The translations under genes and the position numbers were made by a program. Below are positions 1-9,420 of a stretch of 64,000 bases of DNA, piece by piece. The notes under the pieces are model-generated. The model ran no database searches and was not told the DNA's origin. It saw nothing but the letters and a program-made list of their open reading frames with translations. Each line of letters starts with the position of its first letter. Positions within the stretch are counted from its first letter, which is position 1. The stretch is taken from NCBI GenBank assembly GCA_903905065.1, contig CAIVEW010000068.1, forward strand, positions 124,001-188,000. Direction: 5' to 3'. This DNA is from an uncultured Bacteroidota bacterium (lineage in GTDB: Bacteria; Bacteroidota; Bacteroidia; Chitinophagales; Chitinophagaceae).

Positions 1-1
1 C

Positions 2-589
2 GGTCATGCGGTTTCGGGCTGGTTCCTGGAGCATGCGCATCCGTTGGTAAAAGTTACGATCGTTCCCCGTGGTGTGGCTGCGCTGGGATATGCCCAGTAC
101 CTGCCTAAGGAGGTATATATCCGCACCACAGACCACCTGCTGGATGATATGTGCATGTCGCTTGGCGGCAGGGCCGTGGAAGAACTGATCTTTGGTAAAA
201 TATCTACAGGCGCACTCAGCGACCTGCAGCATGTGACCCGGCTGGCTTATGCGATGGTGTCGATGTATGGTATGAACCCGGTGATCGGCAATATTTCTTT
301 CTACGATCCGCAGAATGAGAACAGCTTCTCTAAACCTTTCTCAGAAGAGACCGGGAAGATGATAGATGATGAAGTGAGGAAACTTGTAGAGACTGCTTAC
401 GTGAGAGTGAAACAGATGCTGGTAGACAAGACAGATGCTGTGAAGATGATAGCCGAGGAATTGCTGAAAAGAGAAGTGCTCTTTAAGGACGATATGGAAA
501 GGCTGTTAGGAAAGCGCCCTTACGAGGATGCGATTGCAGCCGATGAAGATCCGCTGGTTCCTGAGAGCATTCTGAACCCGAACGTTTAA
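2..589 (+). CDS. ftsH: ATP-dependent zinc metalloprotease FtsH, C-terminal part (5' end outside window)
   Basis: This is the last 195 codons of FtsH, the membrane AAA+ protease that degrades unfolded and regulatory membrane proteins. The frame is open from base 2 and begins GHAVSGWFLEHAHPLVK, so the window starts inside the zinc-binding HEXGH motif; only its final GH is visible. The following VTIVPRG and the segment GALSDLQHVT, which carries the third zinc-ligand aspartate of M41 peptidases, confirm the family. The tail after the peptidase domain ends in PESILNPNV. The AAA+ domain and transmembrane helices lie upstream of the window. The next gene is convergent, on the minus strand. Confidence 0.95.
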   Translation, partial: GHAVSGWFLEHAHPLVKVTIVPRGVAALGYAQYLPKEVYIRTTDHLLDDMCMSLGGRAVEELIFGKISTGALSDLQHVTRLAYAMVSMYGMNPVIGNISFYDPQNENSFSKPFSEETGKMIDDEVRKLVETAYVRVKQMLVDKTDAVKMIAEELLKREVLFKDDMERLLGKRPYEDAIAADEDPLVPESILNPNV

Positions 590-712
590 GAAATTTAGTT
601 GATAAAATAGCGAAGGCTGCCCGGTGAGGTGGCCTTTGTTATTTGTTACAATTGGAGACGCTAAATATCGAGCCTCTTGTTTGTTAGCTGTTTATGTGTT
701 CTGTTATCGCAA

Positions 713-740
713 GTAGAGACGCAAAATATTGCGTCTCTAC
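713..740. repeat. Perfect intergenic palindrome (REP-like, GTAGAGACGCAA arms)
   Basis: Two 12-base arms, GTAGAGACGCAA and its exact complement, flank a four-base AATA loop. A decayed look-alike (GGAGACGC...GAGCCTC) lies at about 652-676. Near-identical GTAGAGACGC palindromes are, from memory, frequent interspersed repeats in Bacteroidota and cyanobacteria. It sits between the convergent ends of ftsH and the PAS kinase gene and could also act as a terminator, although no T-run follows. Confidence 0.8.
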
Positions 741-769
741 GTATTGTGTACAATTTGTAAAGAGGGATA

Positions 770-2635
770 TTAAAAGGTAACGGTAAACTCAGACCCGTAG
801 TTTGGCTGGCTTTTTACTTCTATGGTACCACCGAGTGATTCAATTTGCGTTTTGGTGATAAAGAGCCCTACGCCCTTGCTGTCGTGGCCGTGGTGAAAGA
901 CCTGGTTGAGCTTAAATACCTTGTCTCCGTGTTTACTAAGATCGATACCGAGACCATTGTCTTTTACGGAAAGCTGTGTTCTGCCATCGACATTACTACT
1001 AGATATCTGTATAGTTGGCTCTATATCTTCCCGCCTGTATTTTATAGCATTGCTGATGAGATTGTACAATATGCTCTCCAGATATATAGCCGGATAGCGG
1101 ATCGCAGTCACATCGAATTTTTGAGTGACCTTAATATTATTCTGATAAATATCGCCCTGCAACTGGCTGGTGATCCGGGCCACGATCTCTGAGAAGTTGC
1201 AGAGATCGCGCTGTATTTCTTTGTCCAGCTTTATGCGGGCTACTTCCACCATCATATCGAGGTTGGTGAGCAGGGAACCGCTGGCCTCATTTATCATTTT
1301 AAGTGCCTCCTCATCGGGAAACACCCCACCTCGCTCGGAAAGAAATGCAATGTTCCTGGCTGGCCCCCGCAGGTTGTGGGCTATCATGTGGTGCAGCTCT
1401 TCCAACTGGTTGAAACGGTTGAGCAGGCTGGCAGATGCAGTTTCCAGTTCCTGGTTCTTCCGTTTCAATTCTTCCCTTGTCCGTTGTTGTGCAGTACGAT
1501 CTATCACATCACAAACAAAATATTTAGGATGACCATCTCTGTCCCAAACCAACGAAACAATGATCACAGTTGCTATCACCATTCTTTCTTTTGAGACATA
1601 TCTCTTCTCAATGGAGTAGGAGGGAATTTCTTTGGCCAGTAGTTTTTGTATAAGTGGAATATCATTGCCTATGTCCTCAGGGAAGGTAATGTCATTGTAA
1701 TGCAGTTCCTGTAATTCTTCTTTGGTATAGCCAGTAAGCTCGCAAATTACATTATTCACCTGTAGCCATTTGCCGCCCGGCGCAATTAGCGCCTTACCTG
1801 AACCAGAGTAATTAAAGGAATTGGCAAACATCTCTTTAGTTTGCCGTAACTCTTCTTCAGCCTCCTTGAGATGGCTGATATCCATGTGCGTGCCTATGAA
1901 ACGTAAGGGTGAGCCATCCGGTTTTTTTTCGATGACAAGGCCTCGGCTCAATATCCATTTGTAAGAACCGTCTTTACACCGATAGCGTATTTCGGTAGCG
2001 TAATGAGGCGACCTGCCGTCAAAGTATTCGTCTCTTTTTTCTTCGGCAGCCTTTATATCGTCAGGATGTATTTTTGACGACCATTCGGCAAAGGTGGAAA
2101 TTTCTTTAGCGTTGTAACCGAATAGTTGGGTCCATTTGTCCGAAAAGAAAATTGTTTTGTGCTCAAGGTTGGCGTCCCACACACCCTGGTTCGATGCATC
2201 AAGCGCCAGCTTCCATTTATTTTCTACAAGCGTATGCTGCCTTCCGCTGCTGATGTTCCCGATGACAAGGAATACATAGTTGCTATCGGGATGACAAGCC
2301 AGTATACGCAATGAAAGCGTAAGAACTGCTTTTACATCATTGTTGTCCGAAATATACTCAGTATAACTATTGCTGCCGGTAGCGAAAGCCTCTTTTATAA
2401 GCTCCACGCATTTAGTAATGGTACTGTCGTTTCGTATCTCTGATATTTTTTTGCCTTCGTAGTGGCTTTTGAAAGCGCTCAATGGCGAGCCTTCTCTATC
2501 CCATATACGGGTCATTACCTGATCCCGCGACACTTCTACCACCCGCTCACCAACCTGAAGTAAAGTCTTTACAATGATTTCAACCTGGTTGTCGTGATCG
2601 TGATACATATTTTTCCTTTGGTGCCTGGCCATCAC
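770..2635 (-). CDS. PAS-domain sensor histidine kinase (cytoplasmic)
   Basis: This 621-residue protein has no signal peptide or transmembrane helix, so it probably senses a cytoplasmic cue. An N-terminal PAS-like region (about 15-130) is followed by a clear PAS_3 domain (about 140-255; WSSKIHPDDIKAAEE and the PAC end FIGTHMDISHLKEAEEE) and a third PAS (about 265-385). A coiled coil leads to the phospho-acceptor box MIAHNLRGPARN, then a HATPase domain with N-box NLISNAIKYR, G1 box DNGLGIDL and G2 box GVGLFI. The HNLRGP variant of the H-box is common in Bacteroidota PAS kinases. No response regulator is adjacent, so it is an orphan kinase. The start is the only ATG that keeps the whole first PAS-like region. 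Confidence 0.9.
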   Translation of the reverse strand: MMARHQRKNMYHDHDNQVEIIVKTLLQVGERVVEVSRDQVMTRIWDREGSPLSAFKSHYEGKKISEIRNDSTITKCVELIKEAFATGSNSYTEYISDNNDVKAVLTLSLRILACHPDSNYVFLVIGNISSGRQHTLVENKWKLALDASNQGVWDANLEHKTIFFSDKWTQLFGYNAKEISTFAEWSSKIHPDDIKAAEEKRDEYFDGRSPHYATEIRYRCKDGSYKWILSRGLVIEKKPDGSPLRFIGTHMDISHLKEAEEELRQTKEMFANSFNYSGSGKALIAPGGKWLQVNNVICELTGYTKEELQELHYNDITFPEDIGNDIPLIQKLLAKEIPSYSIEKRYVSKERMVIATVIIVSLVWDRDGHPKYFVCDVIDRTAQQRTREELKRKNQELETASASLLNRFNQLEELHHMIAHNLRGPARNIAFLSERGGVFPDEEALKMINEASGSLLTNLDMMVEVARIKLDKEIQRDLCNFSEIVARITSQLQGDIYQNNIKVTQKFDVTAIRYPAIYLESILYNLISNAIKYRREDIEPTIQISSSNVDGRTQLSVKDNGLGIDLSKHGDKVFKLNQVFHHGHDSKGVGLFITKTQIESLGGTIEVKSQPNYGSEFTVTF

Positions 2636-2769
2636 AAAGGTATTCTATAAATGTAAAATGGGCTGTTAGCAAAATGCAAACAGGCCAACTATGGGGTGAA
2701 TTTTTTTAGGCGTGTGAATAGTAAGTTAGTGCTAATCGCAATTGCCAGTCCTGGCTCTAAAATTCACAA

Positions 2770-3537
2770 TTAGTAATATTCTATTGTTCTTTCAACAGTG
2801 TTTACAGGTTTGTCTTTTAAAAAAATCGTCTCTTTTAGCCAATTTTTTTCCTTGTCATAATTCTCAAACTTTGTTCTTTCATCAACGAGAGTACCGTGAT
2901 CGTAGTATTTAGTGCCTGTAAGGTTCCCAGTTGCATCATATTGCTGTTTGAAAAGGCTAACCAATGTGTCGTAAGAATCGTAAAAACGCTCTTCAACGGC
3001 ATTGTTGCTACCATCGAATACTGAGACTATCTTATAATTACGCTTCGGTTCAGGAAAATTGTGTGCTTCCTCAATTCGATTGCCTTTTTCATCATATTTG
3101 TAGCTCTCTTTGCCTTCCAAAGCGTCACTGCTGTTGTAGCTGATATTTTCTGTATCCCGGTTTATGGCGTTATAATAGTAAATGGTTCTTTCAAGCAAAC
3201 TGTCAGAGGCATTGACTTTCCTCATTTCTTTTTTCTGTCCCAATTGATTATAACTAAACTTCTCATCCGTATTTATACGCCCATCACCATTGTATAAAAT
3301 TGTTTCCTGCTCATTACCGTTGTCACTAAAGAGATGTATTGTTTTGCTGACAAGGCTTTTATCAAGTATTCCAGAGCGTTCATCGAGTTTATAATCATAT
3401 TCAGCAACAGATTTGATATGTCCTTTTAGTCCCTGTATCGTCAAATCGTTAACTATCTTAAGAACTGATTTGGTGCTATTCTTGTCAGAACAAGAAAACA
3501 AAGCAACGAACAAAAAAAGCAATAGATAGGTTTTCAT
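2770..3537 (-). CDS. Predicted lipoprotein with YD/RHS-like repeats
   Basis: A 255-residue protein begins MKTYLLLFLFVALFSCSDKN: a short hydrophobic signal with a lipobox-like FSCS, so it is probably lipidated and envelope-anchored. The body holds weak tandem motifs of the YD/RHS kind, such as YNQLGQKKE, YKYDEKGNRIEE and YDATGNLTGTKYYD, spaced roughly 25-40 residues apart; these usually build beta-rich filamentous structures. I know of no function for such small RHS-like lipoproteins. It is a single gene between the PAS kinase and prfC on the same strand, with about 130-190 bases on each side, so it is probably transcribed alone. Confidence 0.75.
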   Translation of the reverse strand: MKTYLLLFLFVALFSCSDKNSTKSVLKIVNDLTIQGLKGHIKSVAEYDYKLDERSGILDKSLVSKTIHLFSDNGNEQETILYNGDGRINTDEKFSYNQLGQKKEMRKVNASDSLLERTIYYYNAINRDTENISYNSSDALEGKESYKYDEKGNRIEEAHNFPEPKRNYKIVSVFDGSNNAVEERFYDSYDTLVSLFKQQYDATGNLTGTKYYDHGTLVDERTKFENYDKEKNWLKETIFLKDKPVNTVERTIEYY

Positions 3538-3633
3538 ACTTAGTTGTTTTGAAAATAAAGATACCTTATAGTTGCTAAGTAGTGATAATGCCAGCTATCA
3601 AAATCCTATTTGGCCAAGTGCTTAATTCGGCCC

Positions 3634-3661
3634 GTCATGGTTCGGCGGGGCTCACCATGAC
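3634..3661. repeat. Intergenic inverted repeat, GTCATGGT ... ACCATGAC
   Basis: Eight-base perfect arms (3634-3641 and 3654-3661) surround a GC-rich TCGGCGGGGCTC loop. It resembles the widespread interspersed repeat GTCATGGTGAGC...CGAACCATGAC known from many Bacteroidota and Proteobacteria (recalled, not searched). It lies between the start of the lipoprotein gene and the end of prfC. Confidence 0.65.
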
Positions 3662-3723
3662 AGAATGCCTATTTTGCTTTTTGCCAAAATTGATAAGAGC
3701 TAAGCATCGTATAAGTTGGGGGT

Positions 3724-5319
3724 TTACTTAGCCATTGCAGTCTTAAACTCCGAGGTAAAGTGAAATTCGATCTTAGGATTGTTCTGTCTTTCGGTGTTCA
3801 GGAACCATTCGCTTTGTGCGAGATAGACAAGGTTCCCGTCTTTATCTTCCATAATGTTGCTTTGCTTAAAACGGGCAAAATCTTCTATGGCTTTTTTATC
3901 CCCGGTTATCCAGCAAGCTTTGTAGAAGGACAGCGGAACGAAGGAGCAGGATGCGCCATACTCCTGCAGCAGGCGGTATTGTATCACCTCGAATTGAAGC
4001 TCGCCTACACAGCCTATTATCTTGCGGTTGCCGCCGTGCTGCGTAAACAGCTGGGCGACTCCCTCATCTGTAAGCTGGCGCACACCCTTCTCCATTTGCT
4101 TGGTCTTCATCGGGTCTTTATTCACCAGTTCTTTAAAGATCTCCGGAGAGAAGGTGGGGATGCCTGTGAATTGTAATATTTCTCCTTCAGTAAGTGTATC
4201 TCCTATTTTGAAGGTACCGGTATCAAATAAGCCGACCACATCACCCGGATAAGCCTCTTCGATGATGTCTTTTTCGCGCGCCATGAAGGAGTACGGATTG
4301 CTGAAACGAACATCTTTCTCAAGACGGGTATGCTTGTAATAGGTATTGCGGGCAAACCGGCCGGAGCAAACGCGCAGAAAGGCGATACGGTCGCGGTGGC
4401 GGGGATCGAGGTTGGCGTGTATCTTAAAAATGAAGCCGGTGAATTTGTCTTCGTTGGGCGCTACATAGCGCTTATCGGTATCGCGGCCCTGTGGCATGGG
4501 CGCAATGCGGATGAAGGTATCCAGCAGTTCCTTTACGCCGAAATTATTTACGGCACTACCGAAGAATACCGGCGCTATTTTACCTTCAAGGTATTTGTCG
4601 GTGTCGAGCGCGCCATAGACACCCTGGAGCAGCTCGACGTCTTCACGTAGCTGGTTGGCATCGCGTTCACCTATTTTTTCATCCAGCAGTTTGTCGTTGA
4701 GATCTTCGATAGGAACGGTATTTTCCTCTGTAGATTTTTGACTGGCCGTGAACAAGTTGAGGCTGCTATCGTGCAAGTTGTAAACCCCCTTGAACTCCTT
4801 GCCCATGTTTATTGGCCAGGATAGCGGATGTAAGGATATCTTTAGTTCCTTTTCTATTTCGTCCATCAGGTCGAATGGAAATTTACCATCGCGGTCCAGC
4901 TTGTTCACAAACACGATCACCGGCGTATCGCGCATGCGGCACACTTCCACCAGTTTGCGGGTCTGCTCTTCCACCCCGTTTACGCTATCGATCACCAGGA
5001 TAACGCTGTCCACGGCTGTAAGGGTGCGGTAAGTATCCTCGGCAAAGTCTTTGTGACCCGGGGTATCCAGCAGGTTGATGAGCGTTTTGTTGTACTCAAA
5101 GCTCATTACGGAAGTGGCCACAGAGATACCCCTCTGGCGCTCTATCTCCATAAAGTCGCTGGTTGCGTGTTTCTTTATCTTGTTGCTTTTCACAGCACCC
5201 GCCACCTGTATAGCGCCGCCAAACAGCAGCAGCTTCTCGGTAAGCGTGGTCTTACCGGCATCAGGGTGGGAGATGATGGCGAATGTGCGGCGGAGCGATA
5301 TTTCTTTGTCGTATTTCAT
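3724..5319 (-). CDS. prfC: Peptide chain release factor 3 (RF3)
   Basis: This translational GTPase recycles RF1/RF2 from the ribosome after termination. Its 531 residues match the usual RF3 length of about 525-530. The G domain shows the P-loop in [16 protein letters not shown] (about 14-29), the switch I region [25 protein letters not shown] (G3) and FVNKLDRDG (G4). The C-terminal RF3 domain includes [19 protein letters not shown] and [15 protein letters not shown], both typical of RF3 rather than EF-G. The gene is complete and monocistronic by spacing, and it is divergent from the membrane-protein gene at 5532. Confidence 0.97.
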   Translation of the reverse strand: MKYDKEISLRRTFAIISHPDAGKTTLTEKLLLFGGAIQVAGAVKSNKIKKHATSDFMEIERQRGISVATSVMSFEYNKTLINLLDTPGHKDFAEDTYRTLTAVDSVILVIDSVNGVEEQTRKLVEVCRMRDTPVIVFVNKLDRDGKFPFDLMDEIEKELKISLHPLSWPINMGKEFKGVYNLHDSSLNLFTASQKSTEENTVPIEDLNDKLLDEKIGERDANQLREDVELLQGVYGALDTDKYLEGKIAPVFFGSAVNNFGVKELLDTFIRIAPMPQGRDTDKRYVAPNEDKFTGFIFKIHANLDPRHRDRIAFLRVCSGRFARNTYYKHTRLEKDVRFSNPYSFMAREKDIIEEAYPGDVVGLFDTGTFKIGDTLTEGEILQFTGIPTFSPEIFKELVNKDPMKTKQMEKGVRQLTDEGVAQLFTQHGGNRKIIGCVGELQFEVIQYRLLQEYGASCSFVPLSFYKACWITGDKKAIEDFARFKQSNIMEDKDGNLVYLAQSEWFLNTERQNNPKIEFHFTSEFKTAMAK

Positions 5320-5345
5320 TTTTAGTCGTCAGTCGTGAGTCATAA

Positions 5346-5365
5346 CCTGCCTGCCGGTAGGCAGG
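5346..5365. repeat. Short palindromic repeat CCTGCCT-gccggt-AGGCAGG
   Basis: Seven-base perfect arms sit in the divergent region upstream of prfC. CCTGCC/GGCAGG palindromes of this form recur in Bacteroidota intergenic DNA as I remember it. It is 26 bases upstream of the prfC start codon, so it lies in the 5' leader or the promoter of that gene. Confidence 0.6.
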
Positions 5366-5503
5366 ATTGTAAGTGAGTTATGGCTAATATAAAAGTGTGC
5401 AAAGGTACGGAGATTGTTATGCGAAAGGCCAATTTGGTGGCCGCGGGCTTACGGTTATTAACACCCTGTGGATACTTAAGTGCAAATAACTTTACGGTAA
5501 CAT

Positions 5504-5511
5504 TATATTTG
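5504..5511 (+). promoter_or_regulatory. Bacteroidota -7 promoter element TATATTTG
   Basis: This is a perfect match to the TAnnTTTG -7 consensus, 20 bases before the ATG at 5532. No good -33 TTTG was found at the usual distance, so the promoter is supported by one half only. Confidence 0.5.
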
Positions 5512-5531
5512 TAGCAAAACAATCTTTACGA

Positions 5532-6158
5532 ATGGCATTAACCACCCTTAAAGATGACCTGTTGCATGAATTTAGGGAAGAGCGCATAATGATCAATGAA
5601 CAGATCGAACTGCTGGACCCACTGGCAACCTCCCTCAGAAAACCAGCGGCCCAAAGGCTCTTAAGCAGCGGCACCTTAATTATCTCCGAGATCAGCTGTT
5701 ACATCGTTAGTTTAGGCGGCCTCGCTTTCATCGGGTTTATGCATATGATTTACCCGTTCAGCCTGATGGGAGAACTGTTTTACAATCCGCAGATACGCAA
5801 CCGGGTGGGCAACGTGGACCTCATCTATTTTATACTTGCCGTATATGGGATAACAGCGGTAAGTGTTGTGCTCATCTTTATTATAGGCCGTATGGCGCGG
5901 GAGATAAGGCTGAAAAATGATATACTGCATGTGGCAGGCAAGGATATAAAAACCATTGTAGGCCAGCACCTGCAGCGTAAGGCTGCCCATGACACCATTG
6001 AGCAGCGCCATATGCTGGGCCTGTCTGGCATAAGTGTGCCGAATACAGCCCCGGCACCTGCAACACCCTCCAGGCAAAAGGTGTACGTAAATGATGTGAT
6101 GAACCCGGGTTATGAGACAGCGCTGGCTTATAACGTTTTACCCACATCAGAAGGATAA
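5532..6158 (+). CDS. Hypothetical protein with two transmembrane helices
   Basis: A 208-residue protein I do not recognise. About 45 hydrophilic residues (EFREERIMINEQIELL) precede two hydrophobic segments, about 48-75 (IISEISCYIVSLGGLAFIGF) and about 97-122 (LIYFILAVYGITAVSVVLIF). A basic stretch follows (GRMAREIRLKNDILHVAGKD), then a Pro/Ala-rich tail. The layout suggests an inner-membrane protein with both ends in the cytoplasm. The start ATG is 20 bases after a perfect -7 element. It is followed by punA after 96 bases with its own promoter, so there is no operon link. Function unknown. Confidence 0.75.
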   Translation: MALTTLKDDLLHEFREERIMINEQIELLDPLATSLRKPAAQRLLSSGTLIISEISCYIVSLGGLAFIGFMHMIYPFSLMGELFYNPQIRNRVGNVDLIYFILAVYGITAVSVVLIFIIGRMAREIRLKNDILHVAGKDIKTIVGQHLQRKAAHDTIEQRHMLGLSGISVPNTAPAPATPSRQKVYVNDVMNPGYETALAYNVLPTSEG

Positions 6159-6171
6159 GAATTTCTCCGTT

Positions 6172-6206
6172 TTTGCTTTAAAGTAAATTTATCCTCATTA
6201 TCTTTG
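6172..6206 (+). promoter_or_regulatory. Promoter of punA: TTTG-N23-TATCTTTG
   Basis: A TTTG at 6172-6175 and a perfect TATCTTTG at 6199-6206 are 23 bases apart, the upper limit described for Flavobacterium-type promoters. The predicted transcript starts near 6212, after the spurious TTG that would extend punA, which supports the ATG at 6255 as the true start. Confidence 0.65.
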
Positions 6207-6254
6207 AGGCCTCGGCCTGAATTTATAAAACGGCCATTATTTCAAATTTTTTTA

Positions 6255-7073
6255 ATGACTTTATACGACAGGATTCAGGCTACCGCTTCTTTCATCAGGG
6301 AAAAAACCAACACAAAACCAACAGCAGGTATTATTTTAGGCAGCGGCCTTGGTGGTCTGGTGGATATTATTGAGCGGGAAGCTACGATTCCGTATTCGGA
6401 GATACCAAATTTTCCTGTTTCCACCGTGGAAGGCCACTCTGGTCAATTGATATTCGGGAAGATAGGTAATTGCCCGGTAATGCTGATGGCAGGAAGATTC
6501 CACTACTACGAGGGATACAGTATGGAAGAAGTGACATTTCCGGTGCGTGTGATGAAGGCGCTGGGAGTGGAGACCGTTATCGTATCAAACGCTGCCGGGG
6601 GTACTAATCCCGGTTTCGCTATAGGCGACCTGATGATCATAAAGGATCATATTAATATCTGCCCGGAGCACCCGTTGCGCGGGCCGAATGATGAGCGGCT
6701 GGGCACCCGTTTCCCGGATATGAGCAAGGCATATGACCATGGGCTTATAGCGCTGGCCAAAGAAATAGCCGCCGAGCGCGGCATCAGTGTACGCACGGGG
6801 GTATATATCGGGCTGCAGGGGCCCACATTCGAGACTCCGGCTGAATACAGGATGTTGCACATTCTTGGCGCAGACGCTGTAGGCATGAGTACAGTGGCCG
6901 AGGTGATCGTGGCACGCCATGCAGATATGCGGGTGTTTGCTATCAGCGTGATCACAGATATAGGCGTGAGCGATGTGCCCATTACCATAACTCATGAAGA
7001 GGTGCTGGAAGCAGCTAATGCTGCTGCGCCCAAGATGGCAGGACTGGTGGAGGAACTGGTGAAGCGGCTATAA
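6255..7073 (+). CDS. punA: Purine nucleoside phosphorylase (inosine/guanosine type)
   Basis: This 272-residue cytoplasmic enzyme splits inosine or guanosine with phosphate into the base and ribose-1-phosphate for purine salvage. The trimeric PNP family is shown by GSGLGGL near the N-terminus (phosphate site), AGRFHYYEGYSM, VSNAAGG, the purine-site segment GPTFETPAEYRM, and VGMSTVAEVIVARH. Its length is typical of the family. I start at ATG 6255 (MTLYDRIQATASF) because the upstream promoter element overlaps the longer TTG-started frame. It is followed by the porin gene on the same strand after about 85 bases, with a separate -7 element. Confidence 0.95.
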   Translation: MTLYDRIQATASFIREKTNTKPTAGIILGSGLGGLVDIIEREATIPYSEIPNFPVSTVEGHSGQLIFGKIGNCPVMLMAGRFHYYEGYSMEEVTFPVRVMKALGVETVIVSNAAGGTNPGFAIGDLMIIKDHINICPEHPLRGPNDERLGTRFPDMSKAYDHGLIALAKEIAAERGISVRTGVYIGLQGPTFETPAEYRMLHILGADAVGMSTVAEVIVARHADMRVFAISVITDIGVSDVPITITHEEVLEAANAAAPKMAGLVEELVKRL

Positions 7074-7127
7074 ACGCCATTTTTTATTGGCTCCTCCCAT
7101 TTTAACAGATTTTATACTTAACACCAT

Positions 7128-7135
7128 TAACTTTG
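7128..7135 (+). promoter_or_regulatory. -7 promoter element TAACTTTG upstream of the porin gene
   Basis: This is a perfect TAnnTTTG match with no -33 partner at the usual spacing. It overlaps the first possible TTG start of the following frame, so translation must begin further downstream. An imperfect inverted repeat (GCCCCAAA...TTTGGGC) begins at its last base. Confidence 0.5.
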
Positions 7136-7159
7136 CCCCAAATATTTTTGGGCCAAATT

Positions 7160-9304
7160 TTGATAGATATCATTCGGAAAAAGATAGGTGTCCGCATACT
7201 GCTGATTTGCCTGCTGTTTTGCGGAGAAAGGGCATTTGCTCAATCTTCACTGTCCGGTGGTAACCCGAGCCAGCCCAATACCATTGCCAATGCGCCGCAA
7301 AGGGATACGAATGCTAATAAAACCAACACCGCAAAGTGGAAGGATGAAGAAGCAAAGGTCTCCTATCAAAAACTGAATTCGGCACGTGTCTATTATCCGG
7401 ACAGTTCTTTGCACGCTTTTCAGCGACAGCCATTTACACAACCGTGGTATAGCGACCTGGGCAACCTGGGCAGTCCGGTGTATAACCTTATGTTCACCCC
7501 TGAAGACAGGCTTGGCCCATCACTGGGCTATCACGTCTTCGATGTATATCGGTTCAATGTGGATAGTCTTCCTTTTTATAGTACTACTCGGCCTTATTCC
7601 GTTTTCAACTACCAGCTCGGCTCCAAGCTGGAGCAGACAGCGGGCATTATGCATACGCAAAGCATAAAGCCTAACTGGAACTTCGCGGTAGAATACCACA
7701 AGACCAATTCGCCTGGCTTTTTTCAAACGGAACGCAACAATCATGACAATGCATACTTCAGTACCAATTATTTAAGCCTTAACAAGCACTACACCCTATA
7801 TGCCGGAATGGTCTATAATAATGAACAGCATGATGAGAACGGGGGTATTGTAATACCAGCCCAGCTTGACAGCGCTGCTTTCCTGGACCGGCGAACAGTG
7901 GATGCTGCCTATGAGAACAGCAACTATAGCCAAACCAGATCAACGGTTTCAAATGTGCAACGGGACTTTACTTTTCTCCTGCAGCATAGCTATACCTGGG
8001 GAAAGACCGACACTACTTATAATTCAGATTCCACCCAGTACAGTTACCGGCTGATACCACGCTTCAGCATTACGCATAAAATGGAACTTAGTTCGGAAAA
8101 ACACACTTATAAAGACCTTGCGCCCGACTCACTCAGGTACACCACGCTGTTTGCCCAGAGTTTTGTAAACAATGGTACCGGCTATTATACTACCGAAACA
8201 GATTCGGTCTTTGCCCAGCAAAAATGGTTCTGGATAGATAATAAGCTATTATTGAATGGATTTATTGGACCCGAGGGGCACCAGTTGAAATTCAGCGCAG
8301 GTATAGGTAACCGTTACGACCAGTTTACGTCTCAGCCCGTTTCCAATCTGATTGTTGACAGTTTGCCGAAACAAGTTTATTCATTGGGTAGGGATAGAAG
8401 CAGCATATTCAGCAATTATGCGGAAGGCGAACTGAAAAAAGAAGCGCTTCATCCCGGTGAATGGGAGTATGGGGCGAATGGAAAGCTTTTTTTCACGGGC
8501 CAGGATGCGGGTAATTTTTTACTGAATGTGCTCATTGGCAAAGAGTTTAAGAACAGCAGTTTCGTTGCTGGGTTCAGGGAACAGCTAAACAGCGCGCCCT
8601 ACAATTACACGAACTATGAAAACCAGTATACTAAATTATTTTTTACATTCAATAATGAAAGTGTAACGCAGCTTTACGCTACGCTTGCTATTGCCAAAAT
8701 ACGTCTGTCAGGTGGCGTGAGGAGCTATGTGATCGGCAACTACATCTATGTAAACGACAGTGAAAAGCCTGCGCAATACACGATACCCTTCACGCTGAAC
8801 CAGGGCTGGTTGCGCAAGGTATTCAAGCTAGGTGGATTCGTCCTTGATAATGAGTTGGTCTACCAGCAGACCGCAGCCAATGCACCGGTGAATGTGCCCG
8901 CGCTGATGGGCCGGCACCAGTTGAGCTATGAGCAGGCAATGTTCAAACATGCGCTCAAAATATCTGCAGGTATAGAAGTGAGATATAATACGGCATACCA
9001 CCCGGCGGGTTATGACGCACTGCTGAACAGGTTCTTTTATCAAAATGCTACCTATGTGGGGAATGCCCCGGTTGCGTCTGTGTTTGTTAATTTCCGGATC
9101 AAGCGTTTCAGAGCATTTGTGATGGGCGATCAGCTCCAGGAGTTTTTTACACGCAATACCATACTGTTTACCGCCACGCCGGCCAATAGCTTTTTGACTT
9201 CAGAGCAAAAATATTATGGCGGTACAGGAAGTAACTATATCCCTGTATACGCCGCACCTGATGCTTTGATAAGATTTGGATTTACCTGGGCGCTGGTGAA
9301 TTAG
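7160..9304 (+). CDS. Putative outer-membrane porin (Porin_10-like beta-barrel)
   Basis: A protein of about 714 residues starts with a signal peptide (IRKKIGVRILLICLLFCGERAFAQ, cleavage after FAQ). A low-complexity linker rich in N, Q and T follows, then a long beta-barrel-like body with alternating aromatic residues. Segments such as KPNWNFAVEYHKTNSPGFFQ, NNEQHDENGGIVIP and the final IRFGFTWALVN match what I recall of the putative porin family PF14121 found throughout Bacteroidota. It would sit in the outer membrane; its substrate is unknown. The start is uncertain: no ATG precedes the signal peptide, and the in-frame TTG at 7160 is the best candidate downstream of the -7 element. Confidence 0.75.
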   Translation: MIDIIRKKIGVRILLICLLFCGERAFAQSSLSGGNPSQPNTIANAPQRDTNANKTNTAKWKDEEAKVSYQKLNSARVYYPDSSLHAFQRQPFTQPWYSDLGNLGSPVYNLMFTPEDRLGPSLGYHVFDVYRFNVDSLPFYSTTRPYSVFNYQLGSKLEQTAGIMHTQSIKPNWNFAVEYHKTNSPGFFQTERNNHDNAYFSTNYLSLNKHYTLYAGMVYNNEQHDENGGIVIPAQLDSAAFLDRRTVDAAYENSNYSQTRSTVSNVQRDFTFLLQHSYTWGKTDTTYNSDSTQYSYRLIPRFSITHKMELSSEKHTYKDLAPDSLRYTTLFAQSFVNNGTGYYTTETDSVFAQQKWFWIDNKLLLNGFIGPEGHQLKFSAGIGNRYDQFTSQPVSNLIVDSLPKQVYSLGRDRSSIFSNYAEGELKKEALHPGEWEYGANGKLFFTGQDAGNFLLNVLIGKEFKNSSFVAGFREQLNSAPYNYTNYENQYTKLFFTFNNESVTQLYATLAIAKIRLSGGVRSYVIGNYIYVNDSEKPAQYTIPFTLNQGWLRKVFKLGGFVLDNELVYQQTAANAPVNVPALMGRHQLSYEQAMFKHALKISAGIEVRYNTAYHPAGYDALLNRFFYQNATYVGNAPVASVFVNFRIKRFRAFVMGDQLQEFFTRNTILFTATPANSFLTSEQKYYGGTGSNYIPVYAAPDALIRFGFTWALVN

Positions 9305-9420
9305 TTAGCAGTCGGCAGTTTACAATTTACGGTTGAATTTGCCGGTTTTGGAAGTCGGATAAAGTGAGGCTGCGAACTGTATACTCCCAGGAAACTGCGA
9401 ACTATACTGCCAACTGCTTT

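Noticed and set aside
845-1192. 115-codon frame opposite the PAS kinase, and similar antisense frames over prfC, fabI, maf and thiolase
   Set aside because: They are antisense shadows of strongly supported genes without recognisable motifs or start signals.
9305-9420. Repeated CTGCGAACT/ACTGC-like words after the porin gene
   Set aside because: The words are short, imperfect and irregularly spaced; I could not define a repeat unit.
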